DNA of 64,000 nucleotides. It comes from Pannonibacter sp. SL95. Lineage in GTDB: Bacteria > Pseudomonadota > Alphaproteobacteria > Rhizobiales > Stappiaceae. Under the pieces are notes generated by a model. That model was not told the DNA's origin, ran no database searches, and saw only the letters and a list, made by a program, of their open reading frames with translations. This document shows positions 45,544 through 53,509 of this stretch, piece by piece (position 1 is the first letter of the stretch; every line of letters starts with the position of its first letter). The stretch lies in contig NZ_JAPPRC010000003.1 in assembly GCF_026672425.1 (NCBI RefSeq), positions 62,001 through 126,000 of the forward strand, written 5' to 3'. Made by a program: the position numbers and the translations under genes.

Positions 45544-45816
45544 GTGGCGGTCCTTCCAGATGCCGGGCGACGCGAACAGAGTGATCCGGCGCAGCCCTCA
45601 AAAAAATCTCAATTGCGATCCAGGATCCAACCGCCAGCCAGAGGCGGCGATGGACAGGGCAGGACCACGGGTTTTGCGTCAGGGGACTGACGCGCCGTTC
45701 GACAGATAAGAGGGGGTCGAATGCTTGTCAACGCCGCCGGTTTGCGCAAGTTTGCAGCGCCGTCGACCTCGTTCTCCCGAGGCACAGGCTTACGAGTTCA
45801 TACACAAGGACACCTC

Positions 45817-46680
45817 ATGTTCCGTTCCTTCCTGCGCCAGCCGTTGCGCACTGCCCTGATTGCAGCAACCGCGCTGACGCTTTCCGCAGCGTCCCTTTCC
45901 GCCCAGGCACCCGGCGACGTGGTCGCCAAGGTGGGCGATACTGTCATCACCGAGGCGGACATCGCCTTTGCTGCCCGTGATCTGGGACAGGAACTGCAGC
46001 GGTTCCCGCCGGCACAGTGGCGTTCGATCCTGACGGACGTTCTGGTCGACATGACGCTTCTGGCCAAGGAAGCGGAAAAGGAAGGCCTGCAGAAGGACGA
46101 AGACTTCCAGCGCCAGGTGAAGTTCCTGACGACTCAGGCGCTTCGCAACGCCTATGTCTCGCAAAAGCTGGAAGCCAGCATCACGGAAGCCGAGCTGAAG
46201 GCCGCCTACGACGCCGAACTCGCCAACTTCAAGGGCGAGGAAGAAGTCCGTGCGCGGCACATCCTGGTGAAGACCAAGGAAGAAGCCGAGAAACTGATCA
46301 AGGATCTCGACGGTGGTGCAGACTTTGCCGAGCTGGCAAAGGCGAACTCCAGTGATGGTTCCGCCGCCGCCGGCGGTGACCTCGGCTTCTTCGGCAAGGG
46401 CCGTATGGTTCCCGAGTTCGAAACCGCTGCCTTTGCTCTGGAGCCGGGCAAGTACACCAAGGAGCCGGTTCAGTCGCAGTTCGGCTGGCACGTGCTCAAG
46501 CTGGACGAAAAGCGCATCCAGCCGGCTCCGGCCTTCGAGGATGTCCAGGACGGCCTGCGCAACAAGCTGATGCGTGACCGGTACACCAAGCTGATGACGG
46601 ACCTGAAGGCTGCCCACAAGGTCGAGATCGTCAAGCCGGACGTTCCGGCCGCCGATCCGGCGAAGCCGGCGCAGCAGTAA
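45817..46680 (+). CDS. Periplasmic parvulin-type peptidyl-prolyl isomerase
   Basis: A 287-residue exported chaperone/isomerase. A signal peptide covers about residues 1-29 (ALIAATALTLSAASLSAQA). An N-terminal SurA-like helical part precedes the rotamase (PpiC) domain at about 140-235: EVRARHILVKTKEEA, FAELAKANSSDGSAAAGGDLGFFGKGRMVPEFE and QSQFGWHVLKLDE. ATG 45817 has AAGGAC upstream; the frame is open to 45721 without a better start. It sits between secA and argJ, a frequent rhizobial order, and probably folds outer-membrane proteins. Confidence 0.93.
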   Translation: MFRSFLRQPLRTALIAATALTLSAASLSAQAPGDVVAKVGDTVITEADIAFAARDLGQELQRFPPAQWRSILTDVLVDMTLLAKEAEKEGLQKDEDFQRQVKFLTTQALRNAYVSQKLEASITEAELKAAYDAELANFKGEEEVRARHILVKTKEEAEKLIKDLDGGADFAELAKANSSDGSAAAGGDLGFFGKGRMVPEFETAAFALEPGKYTKEPVQSQFGWHVLKLDEKRIQPAPAFEDVQDGLRNKLMRDRYTKLMTDLKAAHKVEIVKPDVPAADPAKPAQQ

Positions 46681-46878
46681 GAGCCTGACCGCCCCGGCGG
46701 TGGCAGGGCGCTCACGCTCGCTGCCGCCGGAGCCCTGATTTCTGGTTCTGCCGCGGCGCTCCGCCCCCAGCTGTGACCGCGCCTGTGCGCAGGCTCGGGC
46801 CGCCTCGCAAAACCGGTTGCGTGCGACCGGGCAGTCGGGCAAGTCTGCGGCACTTTCCTCCCCGTTGACGAGGCATTC

Positions 46879-48120
46879 ATGTCCACCGAGATTTCTCCCC
46901 TGGCCCCGAAGTCCTACCCGGAAATGCCGGTGATTGAAGGCGTGCGCTTTGCCACGGCCGCCGCCGGGATCAAGTACAAGGGCCGCACCGATGTGCTGCT
47001 GGTGCTGATGGACGAAGGCACGGAAGCTGCCGGCGTTTTCACCCGCTCGCTGTGCCCGTCGGCACCGGTGGACTGGTGCCGGGCGAACCTTCCCCATGCC
47101 ACCGCGCGGGCGCTGCTGGTCAACTCCGGCAATGCAAACGCCTTCACCGGCAAGAAGGGCAAGGCGGCGGTCGAGCTGTCGGCTGAGATCGTCAGCAAGG
47201 CCGTCGGTTGCGCTGCGTCTGAAATCTATCTCGCCTCGACCGGTGTCATCGGCGAGCCGCTGCCGGCCGACAAGTTTTCCGGCGTGATCGGCGAGCTCGT
47301 CAGCAGTGCGGCGGCGGGATCCTGGCTGGAGACGGCCAAGGCGATCATGACCACTGACACCTTCCCGAAGGTCGCGACCCGGACGGTAGACCTTGGCGGC
47401 ACTCCGGTGACGCTCAACGGAATTGCCAAGGGCGCGGGCATGATCGCGCCGGATATGGCGACCATGCTGTCCTTCCTGTTCACCGACGCCCCGATTGCCG
47501 CGCCGGTGCTGCAGGTGCTAATTTCTGAGGCTGTCGGCGGCAGCTTCAATTCCATCACCGTCGACAGTGACACGTCGACCTCGGACACTGCGCTGCTGTT
47601 TGCGACCGGCAAGGCCGCATCGCGCGGCGCTGCGCGCATCACGGATGCGGCCGACCCGCGCCTTGCCGCTTTCCGCGTCGCACTTGGCGAAGTCATGCTG
47701 GAGCTGGCGCACCATATCGTCCGGGATGGCGAAGGCGCGCGCAAGTTTGTGGAAGTTCGCGTCGAAGGCGCGGTCAATGACGCATCGGCCAAGCGGATTG
47801 CGCTGTCGATCGCCAATTCCCCATTGGTGAAGACGGCAATTGCCGGCGAAGACGCCAACTGGGGCCGCGTCGTCATGGCCGTTGGCAAGGCCGGTGAACC
47901 GGCCGACCGCGACCGTCTTGCGATCTGGTTCGGAGATGTGCGCGTTGCCGTCGAGGGCGAACGTGACGCTGGTTACTCCGAAGCTGCCGCTTCAGCGGCC
48001 ATGAAGCAGGAGAACATCGTCATCCGGGTTAACCTGGGCCTTGGCGAAGGCACGTCCCGCGTGTGGACCTGCGACCTGACGAAGGCTTACGTCGAAATCA
48101 ATGGTGATTACCGGAGCTGA
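46879..48120 (+). CDS. argJ: Bifunctional glutamate N-acetyltransferase/amino-acid acetyltransferase ArgJ
   Basis: Transfers the acetyl group from N-acetylornithine to glutamate (and may use acetyl-CoA) in arginine synthesis. Length is 413 residues. The self-cleavage site lies in [16 protein letters not shown], where the Thr of MATML becomes the N-terminal nucleophile of the beta subunit. The opening [22 protein letters not shown] and the end [16 protein letters not shown] are canonical. It is 198 bp after the parvulin gene and 75 bp before mutT on the same strand. Confidence 0.96.
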   Translation: MSTEISPLAPKSYPEMPVIEGVRFATAAAGIKYKGRTDVLLVLMDEGTEAAGVFTRSLCPSAPVDWCRANLPHATARALLVNSGNANAFTGKKGKAAVELSAEIVSKAVGCAASEIYLASTGVIGEPLPADKFSGVIGELVSSAAAGSWLETAKAIMTTDTFPKVATRTVDLGGTPVTLNGIAKGAGMIAPDMATMLSFLFTDAPIAAPVLQVLISEAVGGSFNSITVDSDTSTSDTALLFATGKAASRGAARITDAADPRLAAFRVALGEVMLELAHHIVRDGEGARKFVEVRVEGAVNDASAKRIALSIANSPLVKTAIAGEDANWGRVVMAVGKAGEPADRDRLAIWFGDVRVAVEGERDAGYSEAAASAAMKQENIVIRVNLGLGEGTSRVWTCDLTKAYVEINGDYRS

Positions 48121-48142
48121 TCCGGAGTTTCGCGAAAAAAAG

Positions 48143-48168
48143 CCGGACGTCCTAAAAGAGACGTCCGG
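48143..48168. terminator. Stem-loop between argJ and mutT
   Basis: CCGGACGTC and GACGTCCGG form a perfect 9-bp stem with an eight-base A-rich loop, 22 bp after argJ. A run of seven A precedes it and TGTTGT follows, so it is a moderate plus-strand terminator; in the minus direction the A-run would supply a better T-tail, but no minus-strand gene needs it. Confidence 0.55.
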
Positions 48169-48195
48169 TGTTGTCCAGAATTGGAACACTCGTTG

Positions 48196-48600
48196 ATGCG
48201 TATTGTGCTGGTTGTTGCCTGTGCTCTAGTTGACACCGATGGCCGGATCCTGATCGCGCAGCGGCCAGAGGGGAAGAATCTCGCAGGCTTGTGGGAGTTT
48301 CCGGGCGGAAAGCTGGAGCCCGGTGAGCGCCCTGAGGCGAGCCTGATCCGTGAACTGTCCGAAGAACTTGGGATCAGCGTTAAGGAAGCGTGCCTTGCCC
48401 CATTAACGTTCGCCAGCCACGCTTACGAAGATTTTCATCTCCTCATGCCACTCTATGTGTGTCGTCGCTGGGCAGGCACACCGCAGCCGCTGGAAGGACA
48501 GGCCCTGAAATGGGTCCGCGCGGGCAAGTTGCGGGACTACCCGATGCCTCCTGCCGACGAACCGCTGATCTCCCATCTCATCGGGCTGGTCGGTGCCTGA
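48196..48600 (+). CDS. mutT: 8-oxo-dGTP diphosphatase MutT (Nudix hydrolase)
   Basis: A 134-residue Nudix enzyme that clears oxidised dGTP from the nucleotide pool. The Nudix box is complete: G38 to I60, with E44, R52, E53, E56 and E57 in place. The start MRIVLVVACALVDTDGRILIAQRP and the late LKWVRAGKLRDYPMPPADEPL are MutT-like. ATG 48196 is used; a TTG 15 bases upstream is also in frame. The gene follows argJ and precedes the Flp pilin gene, 44 bp away. Confidence 0.92.
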   Translation: MRIVLVVACALVDTDGRILIAQRPEGKNLAGLWEFPGGKLEPGERPEASLIRELSEELGISVKEACLAPLTFASHAYEDFHLLMPLYVCRRWAGTPQPLEGQALKWVRAGKLRDYPMPPADEPLISHLIGLVGA

Positions 48601-48644
48601 AACGGATGACGGAACGGCCAAGGACTGGCCGCGAGGAGCTTGGC

Positions 48645-48857
48645 ATGATCCCGACGGGTGGCAAAAATTCCCTTCTGGCGGGCGCAAAGGCGCTGGTGAA
48701 GCGCTTCGTTGCTGATCATTCCGGAGCAACGATGGTCGAATACGGCCTGCTGGTGGCGTTGATCTCCGCCGCGATCATGGGGACTCTTTTGGCCATCGGC
48801 GAGGAAATGAAAGCCGACTTTGCCATCTTCTCCGAAGCATTTCGTCGGGGCAGTTGA
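48645..48857 (+). CDS. Flp/Fap-type pilin component
   Basis: A 70-residue type IVb prepilin. A charged leader ends in Gly27, followed by ATMVEYGLLVALISAAIMGTLLAIG: the prepilin-peptidase site is G27/A28 with the conserved Glu at position 32 (fifth of the mature protein) and Tyr at 33. ATG 48645 has GAGGAG seven bases upstream; an in-frame ATG at 48606 would give a longer leader. No tad/cpa assembly genes are in the window, so this is an isolated pilin gene behind mutT. Confidence 0.88.
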   Translation: MIPTGGKNSLLAGAKALVKRFVADHSGATMVEYGLLVALISAAIMGTLLAIGEEMKADFAIFSEAFRRGS

Positions 48858-48900
48858 TCCGAACGTTTTTTGGAATGCTGCCTGCCGCAGCTGTTTTGCC

Positions 48901-49791
48901 TCAGCTCTCAGGTTCCATTCGCATCGGATCGAGCGCGTCGGCCAGGCGCATCTTGGCTGAGCCAGGCTTCAGCGGCTTCTGCTGGCTCTCGTGCGGAGCC
49001 CATCCCGACAGATAGACGACCTGGAATGTCGCCCGGATCCGGCCATCCGCATCGGCGTGATCGGCGGCGTAGAGCTCGGCTGCTTTCAGGAAGACAGCAC
49101 GTGACAACGGCTTGCGGCTGCGCTCGGTGAGAATGGACGTCCCGCCCATCGCCCGCAAATCACGCATCAATCCAAACAGATTGTCGTAGCGAACCGTCAG
49201 CTTGTCGGTATCGGTCACCGGCAGAGCGAATCCAGCTCGTTGCAGCAGGGCACCCAGATCACGCGTGTCGGCGAAAGGGGCAACGCGGGGGCCGGCACCG
49301 CCCGTCAGCTCCAGTTCAGCCCGCATCAGGCAGTCGCGCAGTTCGCTCAAGGTCTCGCCGCCCAATACGGCGCCGAGAAACAGACCATCGGGCGAAAGTG
49401 CGCGCCGGATCTGGATGAGCGCGCCAGGCAAATCATTGACCAGTTGCAGCGACAAGGCGGAGGCAATCAGGCCGACCGATGCGTCCTTCAGCGGGAGCAA
49501 GGCATCGTCACAGACAAGATCTGGCGCAGGCAGGCCCGGATCAGCGGTGAAAAGATCTGCGCGCAGGACATGATCAACACGGCCGCTTGCCGCCAGTGCC
49601 GCAGCCAGGCGCCCGGTGTGTCCACCGAGGTCGACGGCCAGATCAAACTGCCGCTTGACGGCCAGCAGTCTGTCTCCCAGCTCCTCCGCAACAGCAGCCA
49701 GCAAAAAGTCCGCGCCTTGTGTCCGGGCGGCAAGTGCTCGCTGGCGGCGCTGTGCGAACAGGTTCCGGTCGAACAAATCCATCTGCGCCAT
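48901..49791 (-). CDS. Class I SAM-dependent methyltransferase (NDUFAF5/BioC-like)
   Basis: A 296-residue protein with a Rossmann methyltransferase fold. Motif I is LAVDLGGHTGRLAAAL near 48-64, and motif IV and post-motifs appear as LPLKDASVGLIASALSLQLVNDLPGALIQIRR. Text such as LFDRNLFAQRRQRA at the N-terminus and YDNLFGLMRDLRAMGGTS match the alphaproteobacterial homologues of mitochondrial complex I assembly factor NDUFAF5. ATG 49791 is chosen over a GTG at 49827. It is divergent from comF, a common pairing in this group. Confidence 0.85.
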   Translation of the reverse strand: MAQMDLFDRNLFAQRRQRALAARTQGADFLLAAVAEELGDRLLAVKRQFDLAVDLGGHTGRLAAALAASGRVDHVLRADLFTADPGLPAPDLVCDDALLPLKDASVGLIASALSLQLVNDLPGALIQIRRALSPDGLFLGAVLGGETLSELRDCLMRAELELTGGAGPRVAPFADTRDLGALLQRAGFALPVTDTDKLTVRYDNLFGLMRDLRAMGGTSILTERSRKPLSRAVFLKAAELYAADHADADGRIRATFQVVYLSGWAPHESQQKPLKPGSAKMRLADALDPMRMEPES

Positions 49792-49963
49792 ACTGCGATA
49801 GTCCCTGTTGAGGGGAGGTCTCCCCACTGAGCAGGTCCCCTATATGCCGCTGAACGGCCAAACGTCAAAGCTTCAACATTGAACCGATCGGTCACGCCGC
49901 GCCTATCCAGAGAGGCGCAGGTCGCATTATGCTGCAACCAAACCTTGTGATCTGGGGCTGCCC

Positions 49964-50740
49964 ATGAGGTTCGTCTCGTCAATGTGTCAGCATGTGTCTT
50001 CGTTTGTTCGCGCCGGGGCGCAATCAGCGTTCGACAGCCTGTTGCCGCCGCGCTGCCCGGTCTGCGATGCGGTCACGGCGCGGGATGAGGGCATCTGCCC
50101 GGCCTGCTGGACGGCAATGCCGTTCATCGAGCAACCCTGGTGCGCCCGACTCGGTACGCCGTTTTCGCATGATCTGGGCGAAGGAGCGCTGAGTGCGCGG
50201 GCCATTGCTGATCCTCCCGTCTATGACAGGGCTCGCGCTGCAGCGCTCTATCAGGGGACCGCGCGCGATCTTGTGCTGTCGTTGAAGTTCGGTGCGCGGC
50301 GCGACGTGGCTGGGGTGATGGGACAGTTGATGGCCCGCAATGGCCGGGAGCTGCTCGAGCCGGGGAGCGTTCTTGTACCGGTGCCGCTGCATCGGTTCCG
50401 GCTTTGGCAACGCCGCTTCAACCAGGCGGCCCTGCTCGCTGATGCGGTCAGCCGTGCCAGCGGGGTTGCGATGGATCCACTTGCACTGGAGCGGATCCGC
50501 CGGACGCGGCAGCAGGTGGGACTGTCGGCAAAGGAGCGCCAGATCAACGTGCGCCGCGCCTTCCGGGTGACCGATGCGGGGCAGGGGCGTCTTCACGGCC
50601 GCAATGTCATCCTGGTCGATGATGTCCTGACGACGGGCTCGACGCTCGCCGCCTGTACCCGCGTGCTGCGCGCCGCCGGCGTCGCCCGGGTCGACGTGCT
50701 CACATTTGCCATTGCCGATCCAGTAACGAATGATCTTTAG
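49964..50740 (+). CDS. ComF family phosphoribosyltransferase-like protein
   Basis: A 258-residue protein homologous to ComFC. The N-terminal zinc finger uses CPVC (near 31-34) and CPAC (near 45-48) plus later Cys. The C-terminal phosphoribosyltransferase domain has the PRPP loop VILVDDVLTTGST (near 218-230) and the upstream RRFNQAALLA segment. ComFC aids DNA uptake in competent bacteria; in non-competent alphaproteobacteria the role is unclear. It precedes grxC by 130 bp on the same strand. Confidence 0.9.
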   Translation: MRFVSSMCQHVSSFVRAGAQSAFDSLLPPRCPVCDAVTARDEGICPACWTAMPFIEQPWCARLGTPFSHDLGEGALSARAIADPPVYDRARAAALYQGTARDLVLSLKFGARRDVAGVMGQLMARNGRELLEPGSVLVPVPLHRFRLWQRRFNQAALLADAVSRASGVAMDPLALERIRRTRQQVGLSAKERQINVRRAFRVTDAGQGRLHGRNVILVDDVLTTGSTLAACTRVLRAAGVARVDVLTFAIADPVTNDL

Positions 50741-50870
50741 TGTTTGTGAAGACATCGATATCCGGTCAATCGGACTTGCCCTTGTGCAAGAGGACGCGCG
50801 GACAATATAAGCCGTCCCGATTGTATGGTCAGACAGCGTGGCGGCTGGCCCGCCCGGCAGGAGTTTCGAC

Positions 50871-51128
50871 GTGGTTGACGTGATCATCTACACTCGTCAG
50901 GGATGCGGCTATTGTGTCGCCGCCAAGCGCCTTCTCGACAGCAAGGGCGTGGCCTACACCGAGCATGACGCGACCTTCAGTCCGAACCTGCGGGCCGAGA
51001 TGATCGGCAAGGCCAACGGGCGCACGACGTTTCCCCAGATCTTCATTGGCGGTCGTCATGTCGGTGGCTGCGATGATCTCCACGAACTGGACCGTTCCGG
51101 CAAACTCGATCCCTTGCTGAGCGCATAA
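50871..51128 (+). CDS. grxC: Glutaredoxin 3
   Basis: An 85-residue dithiol glutaredoxin. The redox site is C12-G-Y-C15 near the N-terminus; the TTFPQIFIGGRHVGGCDDLHEL segment binds glutathione. The GTG at 50871 is chosen, since AGGAG precedes it by seven bases and the protein starts VVDVIIYTR like the family; a GTG 33 bases upstream lacks support. It is followed by the nitrilase-family gene after 8 bp and DUF1178, a frequent rhizobial order. Confidence 0.93.
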   Translation: MVDVIIYTRQGCGYCVAAKRLLDSKGVAYTEHDATFSPNLRAEMIGKANGRTTFPQIFIGGRHVGGCDDLHELDRSGKLDPLLSA

Positions 51129-51136
51129 GGATGACC

Positions 51137-51967
51137 ATGACCACCTTCACCGCTGCCTGTGTGCAGATGCGTTCGTCCCGTTCTGTTGCCGCCAACATCG
51201 CGCAAGCCGAGAAGCTCATCCGGCAAGCGGCCGCAGCCGGCGCGGTCTATGTCCAAACTCCGGAAATGACGAACATCCTGGAACGCAGCCGTGCGGATCT
51301 GATGGAAAAGATCACGCTTGAGGAGAAGGATCCCACGCTGGCGCGGTTCAGGGAGCTTGCCGCCGAACTGGGCATTCATCTTCACGCTGGGTCCCTTGCC
51401 ATCCTTCTGCCGGACGGCCAGGTCGCAAACCGCGGGTTCCTGATCGGGCCGGATGGCGCTGTCGTGGCCCGTTACGACAAGATCCACATGTTCGACGTCG
51501 ACCTTCCCAATGGCGAGAGCTGGCGCGAGTCCGCGACCTATCGCCCGGGCGAGGCAAGCATGGTGGCTGCGCTGCCGTGGCTGAAGATGGGCATGGCGGT
51601 TTGCTATGACGTCCGCTTTCCGGCGATTTTCCGGACCCAGGCCCGGGCTGGTGCGACCCTTCTGACCATGCCGGCTGCTTTTACCCGCCAGACCGGAGCG
51701 GCGCATTGGCATGTGCTGCAGCGGGCACGTGCCATCGAGAACGGTGCCTTTGTGGTCTCTGCCGCGCAGGGTGGCCTGCATGAGGACGGGCGGGAAACCT
51801 ATGGCCACAGCCTGATCATCGGGCCGTGGGGGGATGTCATTGCCGAACTGCCGCATGACGAGCCGGGCATTGTGCTCGCCCGGATCGACCCGGAAGAGGC
51901 GGTCAAGGCGCGCCAGCGCATTCCCGCAATTGCCAATGAGCGCGATTTCGCGCTGTCGGCCGTCTGA
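51137..51967 (+). CDS. Nitrilase-superfamily carbon-nitrogen hydrolase (Nit1/omega-amidase-like)
   Basis: A 276-residue amidase. The Glu-Lys-Cys catalytic triad is E43 (TPEMTN), K115 (YDKIHMFD) and C156 (VCYDVRFP). The sequence resembles the Nit1/NitFhit group, which includes deaminated-glutathione amidase. The neighbouring glutaredoxin gene, 8 bp upstream, fits a role in thiol metabolism. ATG 51137 has AAGG at six-base spacing; an ATG two codons earlier is in frame. DUF1178 follows 12 bp later. Confidence 0.9.
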   Translation: MTTFTAACVQMRSSRSVAANIAQAEKLIRQAAAAGAVYVQTPEMTNILERSRADLMEKITLEEKDPTLARFRELAAELGIHLHAGSLAILLPDGQVANRGFLIGPDGAVVARYDKIHMFDVDLPNGESWRESATYRPGEASMVAALPWLKMGMAVCYDVRFPAIFRTQARAGATLLTMPAAFTRQTGAAHWHVLQRARAIENGAFVVSAAQGGLHEDGRETYGHSLIIGPWGDVIAELPHDEPGIVLARIDPEEAVKARQRIPAIANERDFALSAV

Positions 51968-51979
51968 GGGAGCTCGCAC

Positions 51980-52510
51980 GTGATCCGCTATTCGCTTCTG
52001 TGTGACAACGCCCACAGCTTCGAAGCCTGGTTCCGAAACTCCGGCGACTATGACCTGCAAAGCTCGAAGGGGCTGATTTCCTGCCCGGTCTGCGGGTCGC
52101 CACTGGTCAGCAAGGCGTTGATGGCGCCGGCGGTTGCGACGGCCGAAAAGCGCGAGGAGCGCCAGCAGGCAGCGCAGGCGGCAGCTCCCGCCGGTTCGGC
52201 TGGCGAGTCATCATCTGGCACAGCGGCGAGTGTTCCGGCGGCGGTCGCGGAAACGTCCAATGCCGCGCTCGTTCCCTCGGATGCGCGCTATGCAGAGCTG
52301 GTGTCCAAGCTGCGGGAGCTGCGGGCGCAGATGACGGCGAATGCGGAACATGTCGGGACCGCCTTCGCTGAAGAAGCACGCAAGATGCACTACGGCGAAA
52401 CGGATCACCGTGACATCTACGGCGAGACCAATGCCGAGGATGCCCGCGCACTCCTCGAAGAGGGCATCAGCATCCTGCCGCTGCCTGTCCTCCCCGAGGA
52501 ACGCAACTGA
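51980..52510 (+). CDS. DUF1178 family protein
   Basis: A 176-residue protein of the alphaproteobacterial DUF1178 family. The N-terminus MIRYSLLCDNAHSFEAWFRNSGDYD with C8 and the CPVCG pair (C35, C38) looks like a small zinc ribbon. A low-complexity Ala/Ser/Glu linker (about 50-95) precedes a conserved C-terminal helical part, including EEARKMHYGETDHRDIYGE. Its function is unknown. The start is GTG 51980 with GGGAG upstream. It probably shares a transcript with grxC and the amidase gene. Confidence 0.88.
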   Translation: MIRYSLLCDNAHSFEAWFRNSGDYDLQSSKGLISCPVCGSPLVSKALMAPAVATAEKREERQQAAQAAAPAGSAGESSSGTAASVPAAVAETSNAALVPSDARYAELVSKLRELRAQMTANAEHVGTAFAEEARKMHYGETDHRDIYGETNAEDARALLEEGISILPLPVLPEERN

Positions 52511-52535
52511 GTATCAGCAGCTCGATCCGCTTGCC

Positions 52536-53243
52536 TTAGCGGGCCGGCTTGCTGGCGGGTGACCGGCTGACAGGCGACTTGCGGACCGGGGCCTTGCGGG
52601 TGGTGCTGCTCCGTGCAGCTGCGGTCTTGACGGCTGGCTTGGCGGCTTCGGCTGGAGCGGCTGCAACGGCTTCCGCAGGTGCGGGCGCTTCAGAGGGCGA
52701 TGCAGCAGCGACAGGCTGAGCCGTCGCTTCAGTCTTCGGCGCCAGAGATGGCACGATCAGCGCAACTTCTTCTTCAGCGGCGCTTTCAAGAGCCGCGACC
52801 GTTTCGACGGCCGTTTCGGTGAGGGCTTCAGCGCTGGCGACGCTGTCGCTGACACTGTCCTGCATCAGCGCGAAGGTGCGCTGGGCGAGGTTTTCGTAGT
52901 CCTGCCACATGGTGCGGAAGAAGCCCTGCAGTGTCTTCATCGTCTCATCCGGCAGGCGGCAGGTTGTCAGCTGGCGGAAGCAGTCCATGTCGGCGTTGAG
53001 GCGGTGTGAAACGAAGTCCATCTGGCTGGTCATCGCCTTTTCTGCGTTGGCGATCATCTTGCGGCGGACATCTTCCATGCAGCGGAACGCCTGTTGTTCG
53101 GCACGGTCACTGCGTTCCGCCCAGCTCCAGTTGCCCGGGGTGTATGCGATCCAGCTCGGGGACAGGGCCTGATCCATGGCGGCGAGGCCGGGGTTGGTGT
53201 CATCCTGCCCGTTGTGGTGCTGTTTGCTGCCATGCTGCATCAT
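52536..53243 (-). CDS. Phasin-like PHA granule protein with basic tail
   Basis: A 235-residue protein. The middle (about 55-150) is helical and phasin-like (VRRKMIANAEKAMTSQMDFVSHR; TLQGFFRTMWQDYENLAQ). The last 70 residues are rich in Ala and Pro, then end in a Lys/Arg/Ser-rich tail (RKAPVRKSPVSRSP), reminiscent of PhaF-like phasins whose histone-like tails bind DNA. It is divergent from phaC, supporting a PHA granule role. ATG 53243 has GGGAGG at five-base spacing. Confidence 0.82.
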   Translation of the reverse strand: MMQHGSKQHHNGQDDTNPGLAAMDQALSPSWIAYTPGNWSWAERSDRAEQQAFRCMEDVRRKMIANAEKAMTSQMDFVSHRLNADMDCFRQLTTCRLPDETMKTLQGFFRTMWQDYENLAQRTFALMQDSVSDSVASAEALTETAVETVAALESAAEEEVALIVPSLAPKTEATAQPVAAASPSEAPAPAEAVAAAPAEAAKPAVKTAAARSSTTRKAPVRKSPVSRSPASKPAR

Positions 53244-53509
53244 ATCCACCTCCCAAAAGCTGAAACCGTCTCGAACACCTTTTTCCGGCACATAGTGCCC
53301 GGTTCATCCGGCCATCAAAACCCGCGCAGCCATACACGCCTTCCGCGTCAATTTGATGATACGCAGTTCTGCCGGGCATGATAGCGCGTCGGACGCTGCG
53401 TGAGATTGATCTGGCTCATTGCGGACTGCATTGCGCTGCAAAATAGTGGCGCGCGGTCTGACGCGCTCTCACCCCTTCGGGCAACCAGCGTCGATCCGGG
53501 GAGATGTTC

